Notes: a model not told the origin generated them from the sequence alone. A stretch of DNA of 64,000 nucleotides from Bifidobacterium breve DSM 20213 = JCM 1192 (GCF_001025175.1 NZ_AP012324.1:1674001-1738000); one strand, 5' to 3'. Counted from the first letter of the stretch, positions 53,434 through 63,316 are shown. A program made the numbers and translations.

Positions 53434-55842
53434 TTACTTAGCTTCCTCGAACCACTCGCGGGTGGTGCCGTCGTCCAGGGTCACGCGGCCAGTTTCGCCG
53501 CTCATGTGCTTGACACGGTGGGCAATCTCCTCGTGACGGCCGTGCACCATCGGGCGCTGGACCGGGCTGCCGAGGTAGCCGCAGGTACGCTTGGTGACAT
53601 TGCACTTGTCCGGGTTGGAGTTGCCGCACTCCGGGCACTTGAAGCCTTCCTCGGTCGGCTCGAAATCACCCTGGAAGCCACACACGAAGCAGTGGTCGAT
53701 CGGGGTGTTGGTACCCAGATAACCGATGCCGATGTTGTAGGCGTAATCCCATACGGCTTCGAGGGCCTTCGGGTTGTCCTGCAGGCACGGGTACTCGCAG
53801 TAGTTGATGAAGCCACCGGAAGCGTAGTACGGGAAGTCCTTCTCGTAGTTGAGCTTCTCCATCGGAGTGGGCTGCAGCCATACCGGGTAGTGGAAGGAGT
53901 TGGTGTAGAAGTCGTGGTCGGTCACGCCCTCGATACGGCCGAACTTCTCGCGATCCATGCGGTTGAAGCGATCGGTCAGGGACTCCGCCGGGGTGGAGTA
54001 CACGGAGTAGTGGTAGCCTTCCGACTTGCTCCACTGCTTGCACAGCTCGTTCATGCGCTTGACGATGGACAGTGCGAATTCCTTGCCTTCCGGATCCCAG
54101 CCATGGTCACGGATCCAGTTCTTGCCGTAGAAGACCGCAGTGGTCTCGGCAAGACCGATGTAACCGAGCGAAACGGTGGCGCGCTCATTCTTGAACAGAG
54201 CGTCTACGTTATCGTTGGCACCGAGACGACCGAAAGCACCAAAACGGAACAGTGTCGGAGCATTGACCGGGGTGGCTTCCTTGCAACGCATGATGCGGAA
54301 CTGCAGAGCCTGGTGAGCCACTTCCATACGCTCGTCGAACAGCTTCCAGAAGCGGGCCTTGTCGCCGTGAGACTCGATGGCGATGCGCGGCACGTTGACG
54401 GTGACCACACCGAGGTTCATACGACCGTCTTCCTCGTCCTTGCCGGTCTCAGGATTGATCCAGCCCTGCAGGAAGGAACGGCAACCCATCGGGGCTTTGA
54501 AGGAACCGGTGATCTTGACGATGTTCTCATAGAACACCACGTCCGGGTACATCCGCTTGGTGGCGGATTCGAGTGCCAACTGCTTCAAGTCGTAGTTCGG
54601 GTCGCCCGGATCGGCGTTCACGCCGTGCTTGACGGTGAAGACGAGCTTCGGGAAGATGGCGGTGTGGTGTTCCTTGCCGAGGCCGCGGATGCGGTTGAGC
54701 AGAATGGCGCGCTGGATCTCACGGGAGAACCAGTCGGTACCGAGACCAAAGCCGACGGTGACGAACGGGGTCTGGCCGTTGGATACACGGTTGGAGTTGA
54801 TCTGGTATTCCATGGTCTGCATGGCATCGTAGATGGCCTTGCGGGTACGAATCTTGGCGAGGATCTCGCGCTCCTGCTCCAGCTCGTCAACGTCAGTGTG
54901 GAACGGAGTGTCCATCGGCAGCGGCTCGCGGGAACCGAAGTGCAGCTTGGCCGGCTCGTTCTTCTTGGCGCTCTCGACCTGACGACGAGCGAATTCAACC
55001 GGCATGCCGTCGGGGATGGTCTCACGGGCTTCCTCAAGGAACTTCTCGTAGTCCTTCTTGGCGTACCGAGCAAGGTGCTCGTCGGCACGGTTGGCGGTCT
55101 GGCCACCATACTGGCTGGAAGCCACATCCTTCATGATCTGAGTGATCTGGGTGGCGGCGATGGCGATGGACTTCGGGGATGCCATCGGAGCGTTGCCCAG
55201 GGTGAAACCGTTGGCCAGCATGTCCCAAAAGTTCGGCAGGGAGCAGTTGGACTGGGCGGTGAACGGCGAGTAGTCGGCATCGTGGAAGTGGATGTCGCCC
55301 TTCATGTGGGCGTTGGACACGGCCGGCGGCAGCATGTTGAACGCTGCGGCCTTGGACACGGCACCAGCCAGCAAATCACGCTGGGTGGAGTAGACGTTGG
55401 AATCCTTGTTGGCGTTCTCGTGGATTAGGGTCGGATCGTGGTTGATGAAGCGGGAGACGGCCTCGTTGACATCGGTGGCCTTGGCACGCTGGATGTCCTT
55501 GTCGAGACGGTAATTGGTGTAGGCACGAGCCACGTCGTACAGGTGGGCATCAATGAGGGCGTGCTCAACGAGGTTCTGGATGTCCTCGATCTTGGCGGGA
55601 CCAGCGTAACGCTCCTTGATCTCGCCTTCGACCTGATCGGCGAAGCCGCGGATCATGGCATCTTCCTCGGGACCGACTTCCTTGTTCAGGTCGCCGAAGG
55701 CGGACTTGATCGCAGAGATGATGTTGATGGGGTCAAAATCGACCACACGACCATCACGCTTCTCAACGAGAACGGTGGAGGCCTTCGCGGCCGCCTTGGT
55801 CCCATTGTTGGTGACGTTCTCCTCCAGCACCTGTGCGCCCAT
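53434..55842 (-). CDS. nrdD: Anaerobic ribonucleoside-triphosphate reductase
   Basis: This 802-aa class III reductase makes deoxynucleotides without oxygen. An ATP-cone (VEKRDGRVVDFDPINI region, about 27-42) starts the protein. The C-terminal part has a zinc-ribbon (CFVCG ... CPECG) and the glycyl radical motif RTCGYLG near residue 760. The frame ends at 53434. Transcription is likely controlled by NrdR from two boxes at 55969-56016. Preceded by AAAGG on the minus strand before the ATG at 55842. Confidence 0.95.
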   Translation of the reverse strand: MGAQVLEENVTNNGTKAAAKASTVLVEKRDGRVVDFDPINIISAIKSAFGDLNKEVGPEEDAMIRGFADQVEGEIKERYAGPAKIEDIQNLVEHALIDAHLYDVARAYTNYRLDKDIQRAKATDVNEAVSRFINHDPTLIHENANKDSNVYSTQRDLLAGAVSKAAAFNMLPPAVSNAHMKGDIHFHDADYSPFTAQSNCSLPNFWDMLANGFTLGNAPMASPKSIAIAATQITQIMKDVASSQYGGQTANRADEHLARYAKKDYEKFLEEARETIPDGMPVEFARRQVESAKKNEPAKLHFGSREPLPMDTPFHTDVDELEQEREILAKIRTRKAIYDAMQTMEYQINSNRVSNGQTPFVTVGFGLGTDWFSREIQRAILLNRIRGLGKEHHTAIFPKLVFTVKHGVNADPGDPNYDLKQLALESATKRMYPDVVFYENIVKITGSFKAPMGCRSFLQGWINPETGKDEEDGRMNLGVVTVNVPRIAIESHGDKARFWKLFDERMEVAHQALQFRIMRCKEATPVNAPTLFRFGAFGRLGANDNVDALFKNERATVSLGYIGLAETTAVFYGKNWIRDHGWDPEGKEFALSIVKRMNELCKQWSKSEGYHYSVYSTPAESLTDRFNRMDREKFGRIEGVTDHDFYTNSFHYPVWLQPTPMEKLNYEKDFPYYASGGFINYCEYPCLQDNPKALEAVWDYAYNIGIGYLGTNTPIDHCFVCGFQGDFEPTEEGFKCPECGNSNPDKCNVTKRTCGYLGSPVQRPMVHGRHEEIAHRVKHMSGETGRVTLDDGTTREWFEEAK

Positions 55843-55968
55843 CGGGCACCCCTTTCCTCATCCCGCGCGGCCTTGCGGACCCCGCGTTTTCAGCCGCACT
55901 CGTCGTGGGCCATACGAAATTACATTGATGTCGTTTTCTTGAACCTCTAGAAGAATACGGCAAGCTCA

Positions 55969-56016
55969 CCCCTATATCTAGTGTCCAACAAGGGTGTGTT
56001 GAACTATTTATAGTGG
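55969..56016. promoter_or_regulatory. Tandem NrdR boxes upstream of nrdD
   Basis: CCCCTATATCTAGTGT (55969-55984) and GAACTATTTATAGTGG (56001-56016) match the NrdR consensus ACACWATATATWGTGT at 13 and 12 of 16 positions. Their starts are 32 bp apart, the three-turn spacing of known NrdR sites. They lie 127 to 174 bases before the nrdD start. They would cut transcription when dATP is plentiful. Confidence 0.8.
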
Positions 56017-56243
56017 TTTTTGGCTATTTTCCGCCAAAACTACATTTGTGTGATTAGCGTAACTGTTTCTTCCCTCGCGTGTCGCACTCCACCTTCCATC
56101 GATTCCTCTCCTTTCGGCAGTACCCATCTTCTTGGACGGGACAACAAAGCGTCGTCACCGCCTCCATACGACAAGCATGACGCACCCATCACAGGACCGG
56201 TAGATTTCTACCGCCATCGCCCACCGCACTTATAGTTAAGGGC

Positions 56244-57611
56244 ATGACTACTGCAATGGGTTACTCGAACACGGGCCAGTCGCCGACCGCCGCATCTTTG
56301 GCCTCGGCCGGTTTTGGGCCCAACACGGCCACCGAAGCCGGGCAGGGAACCGTCAACCTGCCCGACGGCCCGCGGCCGGTCGACCAGCTCCCAAGGCTTG
56401 CCGCAGAGACCACCGCGCAGAATCCCTGGCCGGTCAGCATGCTGAGCCAGAAATTCTATGGGGCGGTGGAGCGCTGGCCGTCCGCGTGGGTCACGGGCCA
56501 GATTACCCAGATCAACACCAGACGGGCCGGTTCGGCGTATATCACCCTGCGCGACGATTTCGAAGACATCGCAATGGAGGTCAATGGCTTTGGACGGTTT
56601 GCCGACACGGCCCGGCAATTCGTTCAAGGCGATCGCGTGGTCATTCACGGCAAGCCTAACCTGTGGATGAAGCGCACCTCCCTCTCTTTGCGCGGAGACA
56701 CCATTCTCAAAGTCGGCGCAGGTGGCAGCCTCAAGGCCATGATCGACGAATTGCGCAAGCGACTCAAAGGAGAAGGCCTATTTGACGCAGACCATAAACT
56801 CCCTCTGCCCGAATTTCCCAAGACCATTGGCCTGATTTGCGCCCCACAGGCACGAGCCGAGGGAGATGTCATCACTAACGTGAATCTTCGCTGGCCCTCG
56901 GTCACCTTCAAGGTTGTTCATGTGCATGTGCAAGGTGAGCAATGCCCCGGCGAAGTCGCACAAGCGATTGCACGACTAGACACCGATCCAGATGTGGATG
57001 TCATTATCGTGGCTCGAGGAGGCGGCTCATTCGAGGACCTCATGGGCTTCTCGGATGAACGCGTAGTGCGTGCCGCATATGCCTGTACCACACCATTGAT
57101 TTCCTCCATCGGACATGAAGACGATTGGACCCTCCTGGACCTGGTTGCCGACCTGCGTGCTTCAACCCCTACGGACGCGGCCAAACGTGTGGTGCCGGAC
57201 GTCAACGAACAGACGCAGCTCATTACCGGAGCCATCGACCGTATGCGTCTGAGAATTCGCTCACGAGTGGATAACGAAGATCGCCTCATCGAGGGATACG
57301 CAAACCGCCCCAGCCTGACGCAACCTCTCACCATGCTGGAGCCGCATCAGCGCTTGATTGACGATTCCATACAGCGCCTTGATATCGGCCTGCGAAGAAT
57401 CGTGGACGACGCTCAGCTCACCGTCGAGAAGGCGCATGCCTCACTGACCGCCCTCAGCCCCCAGTCCACACTCAACCGTGGCTATGCCGTGGTGCAATCC
57501 GCCGATGGCACCGTACTCGATGACGCTTCCACCGCTCATATCGGAGACGACATCACCGTAACCTTGAAGAAGGGTGTCATCACAGCCACAACCACATCCG
57601 CCGCAGCGTAA
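56244..57611 (+). CDS. xseA: Exodeoxyribonuclease VII large subunit
   Basis: This 455-aa subunit of a single-strand exonuclease has an N-terminal OB-fold (region of WVTGQITQINTRRAG, about 79-93), the central catalytic domain with ARGGGSFEDLMGF (about 255-267), and the C-terminal helix region with LNRGYAVVQ. About 60 residues at the N-terminus have no family match. An alternative start near 56430 cannot be excluded. It is followed after 61 bases by xseB, and the two form one operon. Confidence 0.92.
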   Translation: MTTAMGYSNTGQSPTAASLASAGFGPNTATEAGQGTVNLPDGPRPVDQLPRLAAETTAQNPWPVSMLSQKFYGAVERWPSAWVTGQITQINTRRAGSAYITLRDDFEDIAMEVNGFGRFADTARQFVQGDRVVIHGKPNLWMKRTSLSLRGDTILKVGAGGSLKAMIDELRKRLKGEGLFDADHKLPLPEFPKTIGLICAPQARAEGDVITNVNLRWPSVTFKVVHVHVQGEQCPGEVAQAIARLDTDPDVDVIIVARGGGSFEDLMGFSDERVVRAAYACTTPLISSIGHEDDWTLLDLVADLRASTPTDAAKRVVPDVNEQTQLITGAIDRMRLRIRSRVDNEDRLIEGYANRPSLTQPLTMLEPHQRLIDDSIQRLDIGLRRIVDDAQLTVEKAHASLTALSPQSTLNRGYAVVQSADGTVLDDASTAHIGDDITVTLKKGVITATTTSAAA

Positions 57612-57672
57612 GAACGCTCGCAGAGCTGCTGCAAGAGAAACTCAATGCGTATATAGATAAGGAGCACACACC

Positions 57673-57957
57673 ATGACCGACAACACCATCCCCGCGTCCT
57701 CACTATCAGACAAAGAACGCGAGCTCATTGCGCAGATGCCTTATGAGGAGGCTCGAGATAAGCTCATCCAAGCCGTTCAGTCGCTGGAAACCGGCGGACT
57801 GAATCTCGATCAATCCATGCGCCAGTGGGAAATCGGTGAAGCATTGGCCAAACGAGCCCAGAGCCTGCTCAATGATGTACGCGCCAAGCTCGATCAGGCT
57901 CAGGCCGATCAGGCTGCTAATGAAGCCACAGCAGGAACGCAATCCAATCTGGACTGA
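57673..57957 (+). CDS. xseB: Exodeoxyribonuclease VII small subunit
   Basis: This 94-aa protein is the small subunit. The family region MPYEEARDKLIQAVQSLETGG (about 19-39) forms the start of the helical pair that binds the large subunit; LNLDQSMRQWEIGEALAKRAQ follows. AAGGAG precedes the ATG by 9 bases. It is followed closely by an oxidoreductase gene. Confidence 0.92.
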   Translation: MTDNTIPASSLSDKERELIAQMPYEEARDKLIQAVQSLETGGLNLDQSMRQWEIGEALAKRAQSLLNDVRAKLDQAQADQAANEATAGTQSNLD

Positions 57958-58023
57958 TTCCAACATCAATTCATGCAATCGTACCGTCGGCAATACGCCG
58001 ACCACATGAGAAAGAACAAATCA

Positions 58024-58548
58024 ATGTCAACACTGATTCTTGTATTCCATCCCCACCTGCAGAACGGCTCCCGCGTCAATGCCCGCTTGATTGCCGAGCT
58101 GAAGGCTCAAGGCGAAGAAGACATCACCATCCGCGACGAGTACGCCGAATACCCCAATTTCGCCGTCAACGTCGATCACGAGCACGAACTGCTCGAGGCA
58201 GCCGATAGTGTGATTCTGCAATTCCCGTTCTACTGGTATTCCTCCCCCGCCCTGCTGAAGGAGTGGGAGGATCGGGTCATCACCGCAGGATGGGCCTATG
58301 GTGGCAGCTACGCACTGCGCGGCAAGGAACTCAAACTGGTGGTCACCACCGGTTCCGGTGCTGCCAAGTATCAGAAAGATGGCGAATACGGCCGCACTAT
58401 GGATGAGCTACTGAGCCCATTTGAAGTTGTGGCATATAAGGTCGGCATGGAATACGCCAAGCCGTTCCTGGTGCAGGGTACGGCCACCATCACCGATGAC
58501 GCCCTTGACCAAGCCGCCGCCGACTACGTTTCGGCGATTCTGGACTGA
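58024..58548 (+). CDS. NAD(P)H oxidoreductase, flavodoxin-like fold (KefF/MdaB type)
   Basis: This 174-aa flavoprotein begins MSTLILVFHPHLQNGSRVN, the phosphate-binding loop of the quinone-reductase family. LQFPFYWYSSPALLKEWEDRV (about 61-81) is the family's second conserved block. ATG 58024 is selected from an open frame that begins at 57973. It would reduce quinones or similar electron acceptors with NAD(P)H. It follows xseB and is closed by the terminator at 58559-58583. Confidence 0.82.
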   Translation: MSTLILVFHPHLQNGSRVNARLIAELKAQGEEDITIRDEYAEYPNFAVNVDHEHELLEAADSVILQFPFYWYSSPALLKEWEDRVITAGWAYGGSYALRGKELKLVVTTGSGAAKYQKDGEYGRTMDELLSPFEVVAYKVGMEYAKPFLVQGTATITDDALDQAAADYVSAILD

Positions 58549-58558
58549 ATGGAGCTGA

Positions 58559-58592
58559 GGCCAGGTGCGCGATACACCTGGCCTTATTGTTT
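58559..58592 (+). terminator. Intrinsic terminator after the oxidoreductase
   Basis: GGCCAGGTG (58559-58567) pairs with CACCTGGCC (58575-58583) and is followed by TTATTGTTTTT. Confidence 0.88.
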
Positions 58593-58614
58593 TTCACGGA
58601 TGAGCCGCAGCTCT

Positions 58615-58662
58615 CTCCCTCAGTCTCACTGCCGCTCGACAGCTCCCTCTTCAGAGGGAGCT
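58615..58662. repeat. Dispersed hairpin repeat
   Basis: CTCCCTCAGTCTCACTGCC ... GACAGCTCCCTCTTCAGAGGGAGCT is another member of the family at 53313 and 47161. It lies between two converging genes. Confidence 0.6.
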
Positions 58663-58683
58663 TGTTTCCTGTAAACTTACTGG

Positions 58684-60540
58684 TTACTTCTTGAGCGGCA
58701 CGTAGATTACGCTGTCGATGAGCTCCTGATAGTGCTTGACGATTTGCGCGCGACGAGTCTTCAGACTCGGAGTGAGCATACCGTTGGCTTCGGTGAACTC
58801 ATCGGGCAGAATCTCGAACTTACGAATCGATTCGGCACGCGAGACACCTTCGTTAGCGGCATTCACCGCACGCTCAACTTCGGCATGAACAATGGCGTTC
58901 TTGGCCAAGGCATCCAAATCCGGCTCCGGCTTGGCACCTTGGGATTCCAGCCAATTGTTGGCATCCACCAAATCCAGCGTGACCAAGGCAGCCACGAACG
59001 GCTTCTTGTCTCCAATAACCAAGCACTGGTTGACCACCGGAGAGGTCATCACAGAAGCCTCCAGAAGGCCAGGCGACACGTTCTTGCCGCCAGCGGTGAT
59101 GATGAGGTCCTTCTTACGGCCAGTGATGGAAATGAATCCGTCTTCGGAAATATCACCCAAATCACCGGTATGCAGCCAACCATCAGTGATCTGCTGGGTA
59201 GTGACCTCAGGGTTGTTGTGGTATCCCTTGCACACCAGCGGTCCCTTGACTACCAGCTCGCCATCCTCGGCGATGCCGGCGGTGATGCCGCACATCGGCA
59301 TGCCGATGGTGCCGATGCGATTGTCTTCCGGCAAGCTCACGCACACCGGACCACAGGTTTCCGTCATGCCGTAGCCTTCCAGCACCGGCATGCCAATGCC
59401 GTTGAAGAAGTGAGAGAGCTCGGAATCCATCGGGGCTCCACCGGTGATGGCAAAGTCGGCGTTCGGGCCAAAGATGGTACGAATCTTCTTGTACACCACC
59501 TGCTCGTAGAAAGCGTGAGCAACACGACCGGGAAGCGGCAGCTTCTCGCCCTTCTGCTCGGCCTTGGACCATTCACGCGCGTTTTCGACGGCGCGCATGA
59601 ACATCTTGCCCGCAAAACCGCTGCCGGCACGCTGGGAAGCGGCGTTGTAGACCTTTTCGTACACACGCGGCACGGCAAGCAGCAGCGTGGGACCAAAGGT
59701 CTCGAAGTCCTTGACCATGGTCTTCATATTGGAGCTCAGGGCCAGAGAAATGGTGCCGCCAAAACTGAAGAATTCCATGAATCGGGCGAACACATGGCTC
59801 AGGGGCAGGAACAGCAGCAGACGGCGGTTGGGCCATGCGCCGGCACGAGGCATGTACTGCAGGGCGGAGCGCACCAGGAACGCGAAGTTGCGGTGGGTGA
59901 GCTCCACGCCTTTCGGGGTGCCGGTGGAGCCGGACGTGTAAACGATGGTGGCGCGGTCGTCGCCGTGGGAGGCGTTCTTGTATTCCCAGAATTCGGCATC
60001 GGTGACGCTTTCGCCATAGGTCTTGATGGCGTTCAGGCCGCCTGCTTCGATGACGAACACGTTGCGCAGGGTGGGTACCTCGCTGCGCACGGATTCAATC
60101 TTGTCGCGCTGACCGTCATCCTCGGCGATGGCGAGCGTGACCTTGGAATCGTTGAAAATCCAGCTGACCTGGCTGGCGGAGTTGGTCTCATATACCGGCA
60201 CGGTGAGTGCGCCGATGGACATGATCGCCATATCCAGAGCGGTCCACTCCCAACGCGTGCGAGACACGATGGCCACGGAGTCGCCCTTGTTGACGCCCAG
60301 ACCAATCAAGCCTTTGGCCAGATCGATGACCATGTCACGGAAGACCAGGGCGCTGTACGGCTGCCAGGTGCCATCCTCAGTTTTATATTCGATCATGGCG
60401 CCATCGGGATCGCGCTCGGCTCGCTCATCGAGCAAATCGAACAGGTTGATGTCGCTGTCGATCGGCTCCTTGACGGGATTGGTGAACTGCTTGACGATAC
60501 GAGTATCGTTATTGGCCTTATCGGCGATGTTTTCAGGCAT
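58684..60540 (-). CDS. Long-chain acyl-CoA synthetase
   Basis: This 618-aa AMP-forming ligase activates fatty acids with ATP and CoA. The AMP-binding motif is YTSGSTGTPKG (about 204-214 from this start) and the later GYGMTE and TGDLG segments are also present. The ATG at 60540 (MPENIADKAN) is favoured; the frame continues to 60654 but that part has no family match. In bifidobacteria it probably serves membrane lipid building from exogenous fatty acids. The gene is single, next to mscL on the same strand. Confidence 0.9.
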   Translation of the reverse strand: MPENIADKANNDTRIVKQFTNPVKEPIDSDINLFDLLDERAERDPDGAMIEYKTEDGTWQPYSALVFRDMVIDLAKGLIGLGVNKGDSVAIVSRTRWEWTALDMAIMSIGALTVPVYETNSASQVSWIFNDSKVTLAIAEDDGQRDKIESVRSEVPTLRNVFVIEAGGLNAIKTYGESVTDAEFWEYKNASHGDDRATIVYTSGSTGTPKGVELTHRNFAFLVRSALQYMPRAGAWPNRRLLLFLPLSHVFARFMEFFSFGGTISLALSSNMKTMVKDFETFGPTLLLAVPRVYEKVYNAASQRAGSGFAGKMFMRAVENAREWSKAEQKGEKLPLPGRVAHAFYEQVVYKKIRTIFGPNADFAITGGAPMDSELSHFFNGIGMPVLEGYGMTETCGPVCVSLPEDNRIGTIGMPMCGITAGIAEDGELVVKGPLVCKGYHNNPEVTTQQITDGWLHTGDLGDISEDGFISITGRKKDLIITAGGKNVSPGLLEASVMTSPVVNQCLVIGDKKPFVAALVTLDLVDANNWLESQGAKPEPDLDALAKNAIVHAEVERAVNAANEGVSRAESIRKFEILPDEFTEANGMLTPSLKTRRAQIVKHYQELIDSVIYVPLKK

Positions 60541-60676
60541 ATTCCCATGTAACTCCACGGAGGATACAAAACACGCCGATTGACGCTGCACGCCCAATGC
60601 AAATGGCCTCGCACACCGGCATCCACTGGAATGCGAGGCCATGCGGCAACTCAATGTTTACATGCCCAGTCCAGAC

Positions 60677-61183
60677 TCAGCCAATGGAGCCGTTGCTCTT
60701 TTTCAGCTCGTCGCGAATCTCCTGCAACGTGGCGAGCGTCTGTTCTTCGACACTTGGGCCTTCTTCCTTGGCTTCGGCCTCATCTTGAGCGGCGGTCAGG
60801 TCACGCAACTTGTTGATAGGCAGAATCACGCAGAAGTATACGGCCACACCGATGAGCAGGAAGTTAATCAAAGCATTCAGAATAGCGCCGAACGAAATGG
60901 TCGAGTTATTGAACGTAATGGTCAGCAGACCAGACAAATCCGGCACGCCACCGATCATGCCGATCAGCGGGCTGATGAGGTTATCGACAATGGAAGTGAC
61001 CACGGTGGTAACCGCGGAGCCTATAACCACACCAACGGCCATATCAATCATCGAACCGCGGGAAAGGAACTTTTTGAAGCCGGCAAGCGGGCCTTTATCG
61101 GTCAACGCAACGACCGCATGAGTGGCGCTGCCCGCACTTTTCATAAGATTGTCGGCAATATTGGATGGGGACTGATTCGCCAT
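60677..61183 (-). CDS. mscL: Large-conductance mechanosensitive channel
   Basis: This 168-aa membrane channel opens under osmotic downshock. Two transmembrane segments are visible (SMIDMAVGVVIGSAVTTVV, about 44-62, and INFLLIGVAVYFCVILPI, about 106-123) with a helical C-terminal tail rich in Glu and Lys. The first 30 residues are longer than in most MscL. GGAGA precedes the ATG. It is followed after 137 bases by the acyl-CoA synthetase gene. Confidence 0.92.
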   Translation of the reverse strand: MANQSPSNIADNLMKSAGSATHAVVALTDKGPLAGFKKFLSRGSMIDMAVGVVIGSAVTTVVTSIVDNLISPLIGMIGGVPDLSGLLTITFNNSTISFGAILNALINFLLIGVAVYFCVILPINKLRDLTAAQDEAEAKEEGPSVEEQTLATLQEIRDELKKSNGSIG

Positions 61184-61370
61184 GATATCTCCTTAACAGC
61201 GCAAATCCGCGAACCGACCCGATGACCTGGGCTCGCCTTTCATTCGCCATTATGCTTCACGAGAAACCGTATGCGCGGTTATTCGACAACATATCGGCAG
61301 AAAACCAGTATTCATGCGCGGATTTACGCGGGCAATCACCACTGACCACCCGCGTTGCGACTCTCACGTT

Positions 61371-61799
61371 TCAGAACTGAATATAGTCGATCTCCGTATG
61401 TTCGCCGGTCTCCAGATACTTTGCCACGTCATCCGGCCCAGCGAATACCAGCTCGACCGCCTGCGCAATCATCAGATTCACGCGATCCATCGGCGTCAGG
61501 TTTTCGAAATAGCCGTATACCGGAATACCAAGCGCGTGAGCATACCCGACCTCGAACATGGTGCCGGGGTCTTCATCCATAAGATTGGCAACAACCGCTT
61601 GGGATGCGTTGATGCCCTGAATGTCATCGTTGAAGCAGCCCTCGGGGCCGACCTCCTCGATTTGGCTGGCGAATCGCGGCTTGAACAGTGTCCTGCCGTG
61701 ATCCTCCAGCACCTTCTCCAACCGTTCCATGCTCGCCGTCTGTTCGGGATTGAAAAACGGGCCGGCCACATAGAAGTCATACTGCTTGTCTTCACTCAT
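61371..61799 (-). CDS. Nucleoside 2-deoxyribosyltransferase
   Basis: This 142-aa enzyme swaps bases between deoxynucleosides. AGPFF (about 12-16) binds the substrate, and the catalytic Glu is in TMFEVGYAHALG (about 80-91). Length matches the family. It stands alone next to the tRNA-Arg gene. It links with the nucleoside salvage operon of the window in general function only. Confidence 0.9.
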   Translation of the reverse strand: MSEDKQYDFYVAGPFFNPEQTASMERLEKVLEDHGRTLFKPRFASQIEEVGPEGCFNDDIQGINASQAVVANLMDEDPGTMFEVGYAHALGIPVYGYFENLTPMDRVNLMIAQAVELVFAGPDDVAKYLETGEHTEIDYIQF

Positions 61800-61890
61800 G
61801 GTTTCCAGTCATAGCGCAGCATCGTCCATTCGCGGGCCACAAGTTCAATGCATGGATAGCCGTCCGCATAATGACCATCAGGAGCGCAAG

Positions 61891-61963
61891 TGCCCGAGAT
61901 CGGATTCGAACCGACGACACCCGCTTTAGGAGAGCGGTGCTCTATCCACTGAGCTACTCGGGC
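61891..61963 (-). tRNA. tRNA-Arg (anticodon CCT)
   Basis: On the minus strand the 73-base gene starts GCCCGAGTAGCTC and ends CTCGGGCA. The 7-bp acceptor stem (GCCCGAG/CTCGGGC), D-loop (AGTGGATAG), anticodon loop CTCCTAA and GTTCGAATC T-loop are all seen. The CCA end is not encoded. Anticodon CCT reads AGG, giving Arg. Confidence 0.93.
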
Positions 61964-62153
61964 AACGACGTTTCATTGTACACGGGCAGTCGCCCAGCCC
62001 ACAATTCGTGCCGGTTTGGTACGGAACCGCGATGCCGCCGCCGGCGCAATGCCGATTCACAAGTCGAACAAGGTACAGTGGCAGGTCATGGGACAAGCTG
62101 CATCACCATGCATCGACGTTCCTCACAAAGCAGATCAACGCAGGAAAGGCGAT

Positions 62154-63293
62154 ATGGCACAGCCACGGAACACCACCAGAGGAACCGCAACCAAAGGGAA
62201 GTCCGCACGCCCTCAAACCACCCGTTCGCAGTCCAAGTCCGCGCAACGAAACAAATCCCATTCCCGTCCCGTATCACAGTCGGCACCCAAACCTCATGAG
62301 CGTCACCATTTCTTCGGCACGCTGACATTGCTGCTGGCCATGACTGCCCTTATCTGCACCGCCGCACGCGCCTTGCCCTCGGATATCCAAGCCTGGCCGT
62401 TCATCCCAATCGTAGTGTCGGCAACACCATGGTTCACCTTGCTTGCCCTGCTTGCACTGTTGCTGGCCATGCCATTGCGCCGCCCATTGGCGGCATTGAT
62501 TGCCGTTGCCGCCCTCGGACTGAACGTCTACTGGCAGCACCCGTTTTTCTTCCCGACCAACTCACTTTCCCAAGACGCACAGAACGCCGTAGCCGCGGCC
62601 GAAGCGCACACCGCCGACGCCTATGCCCGCGTGATGACCTTCAATGTCTACAAGGGGCAGGCCGACGCCCAATCCATCGTCAATCTGGTACGCGATCAGC
62701 GCGTGGAAGTGCTCGCGCTGCAGGAGACCACGGATGATTTCGTCAAGCAGCTGACCGAAGCCGGCATTGAACATTATCTGCCGTATGCGCACGTATCCTC
62801 GTCCGATGGCGTGTATGGCAACGGCCTCTGGTCTGCGGCACCGCTTAAGGACGTGGTCGACGACGAGGTGAATTCCAGCGCCTCATTCATGCCCTCCGGC
62901 ACAGTGGACATGGGAGGCAACCAGATTCGTTTCGTCTCCGTGCACACCACCGCACCCGTGCCCGGATACTGGGGCCAATGGAAACGTTCGCTTGACGAAC
63001 TTGGCCTGATGCGCAGCCACACGGACGCCCGCTATATTTTCATGGGCGACTTCAACGCCACCTACGATCACACGCCATTCCGCGAATTTCTGGGCAATCG
63101 ATTCGTCGACGCAGCCCACCAGTCCGGACATGGCTTCACGTTCTCCTGGCCGACCAACCGCAGCTATCTGCCAACGTTTGCCGGCATCGATCATGTGGTG
63201 CTGGACACTGGTATGACGGCCGGGCAATGCCAAATCGCCAAAATCGCAGGCTCCGATCACGCGGCACTACTCGCTACGATTTCGGTAGGGTAA
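62154..63293 (+). CDS. Membrane-anchored endonuclease/exonuclease/phosphatase family protein
   Basis: This 379-aa protein starts at the ATG at 62154 (AGGAAAGG upstream); the frame from 62016 has no ribosome site. After a basic, Ser/Thr-rich N-terminus of about 50 residues come three hydrophobic segments (about 55-145). The EEP phosphodiesterase domain follows, with TFNVYKG (metal and catalytic), LQETT, GDFNATYDH and SDHAA motifs. It may act outside the cell on DNA, phospholipid or a phosphorylated sugar. Its substrate is not known. Confidence 0.85.
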   Translation: MAQPRNTTRGTATKGKSARPQTTRSQSKSAQRNKSHSRPVSQSAPKPHERHHFFGTLTLLLAMTALICTAARALPSDIQAWPFIPIVVSATPWFTLLALLALLLAMPLRRPLAALIAVAALGLNVYWQHPFFFPTNSLSQDAQNAVAAAEAHTADAYARVMTFNVYKGQADAQSIVNLVRDQRVEVLALQETTDDFVKQLTEAGIEHYLPYAHVSSSDGVYGNGLWSAAPLKDVVDDEVNSSASFMPSGTVDMGGNQIRFVSVHTTAPVPGYWGQWKRSLDELGLMRSHTDARYIFMGDFNATYDHTPFREFLGNRFVDAAHQSGHGFTFSWPTNRSYLPTFAGIDHVVLDTGMTAGQCQIAKIAGSDHAALLATISVG

Positions 63294-63298
63294 TACTT

Positions 63299-63316
63299 GC
63301 TCCCGCTGGCGGGAGC
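63299..63316. repeat. Short hairpin GCTCCCGCTGGCGGGAGC
   Basis: This is an 18-bp perfect palindrome of the same type as the left arms at 3718 and 53313. It lies between two converging genes and may act as a shared terminator. Confidence 0.55.
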
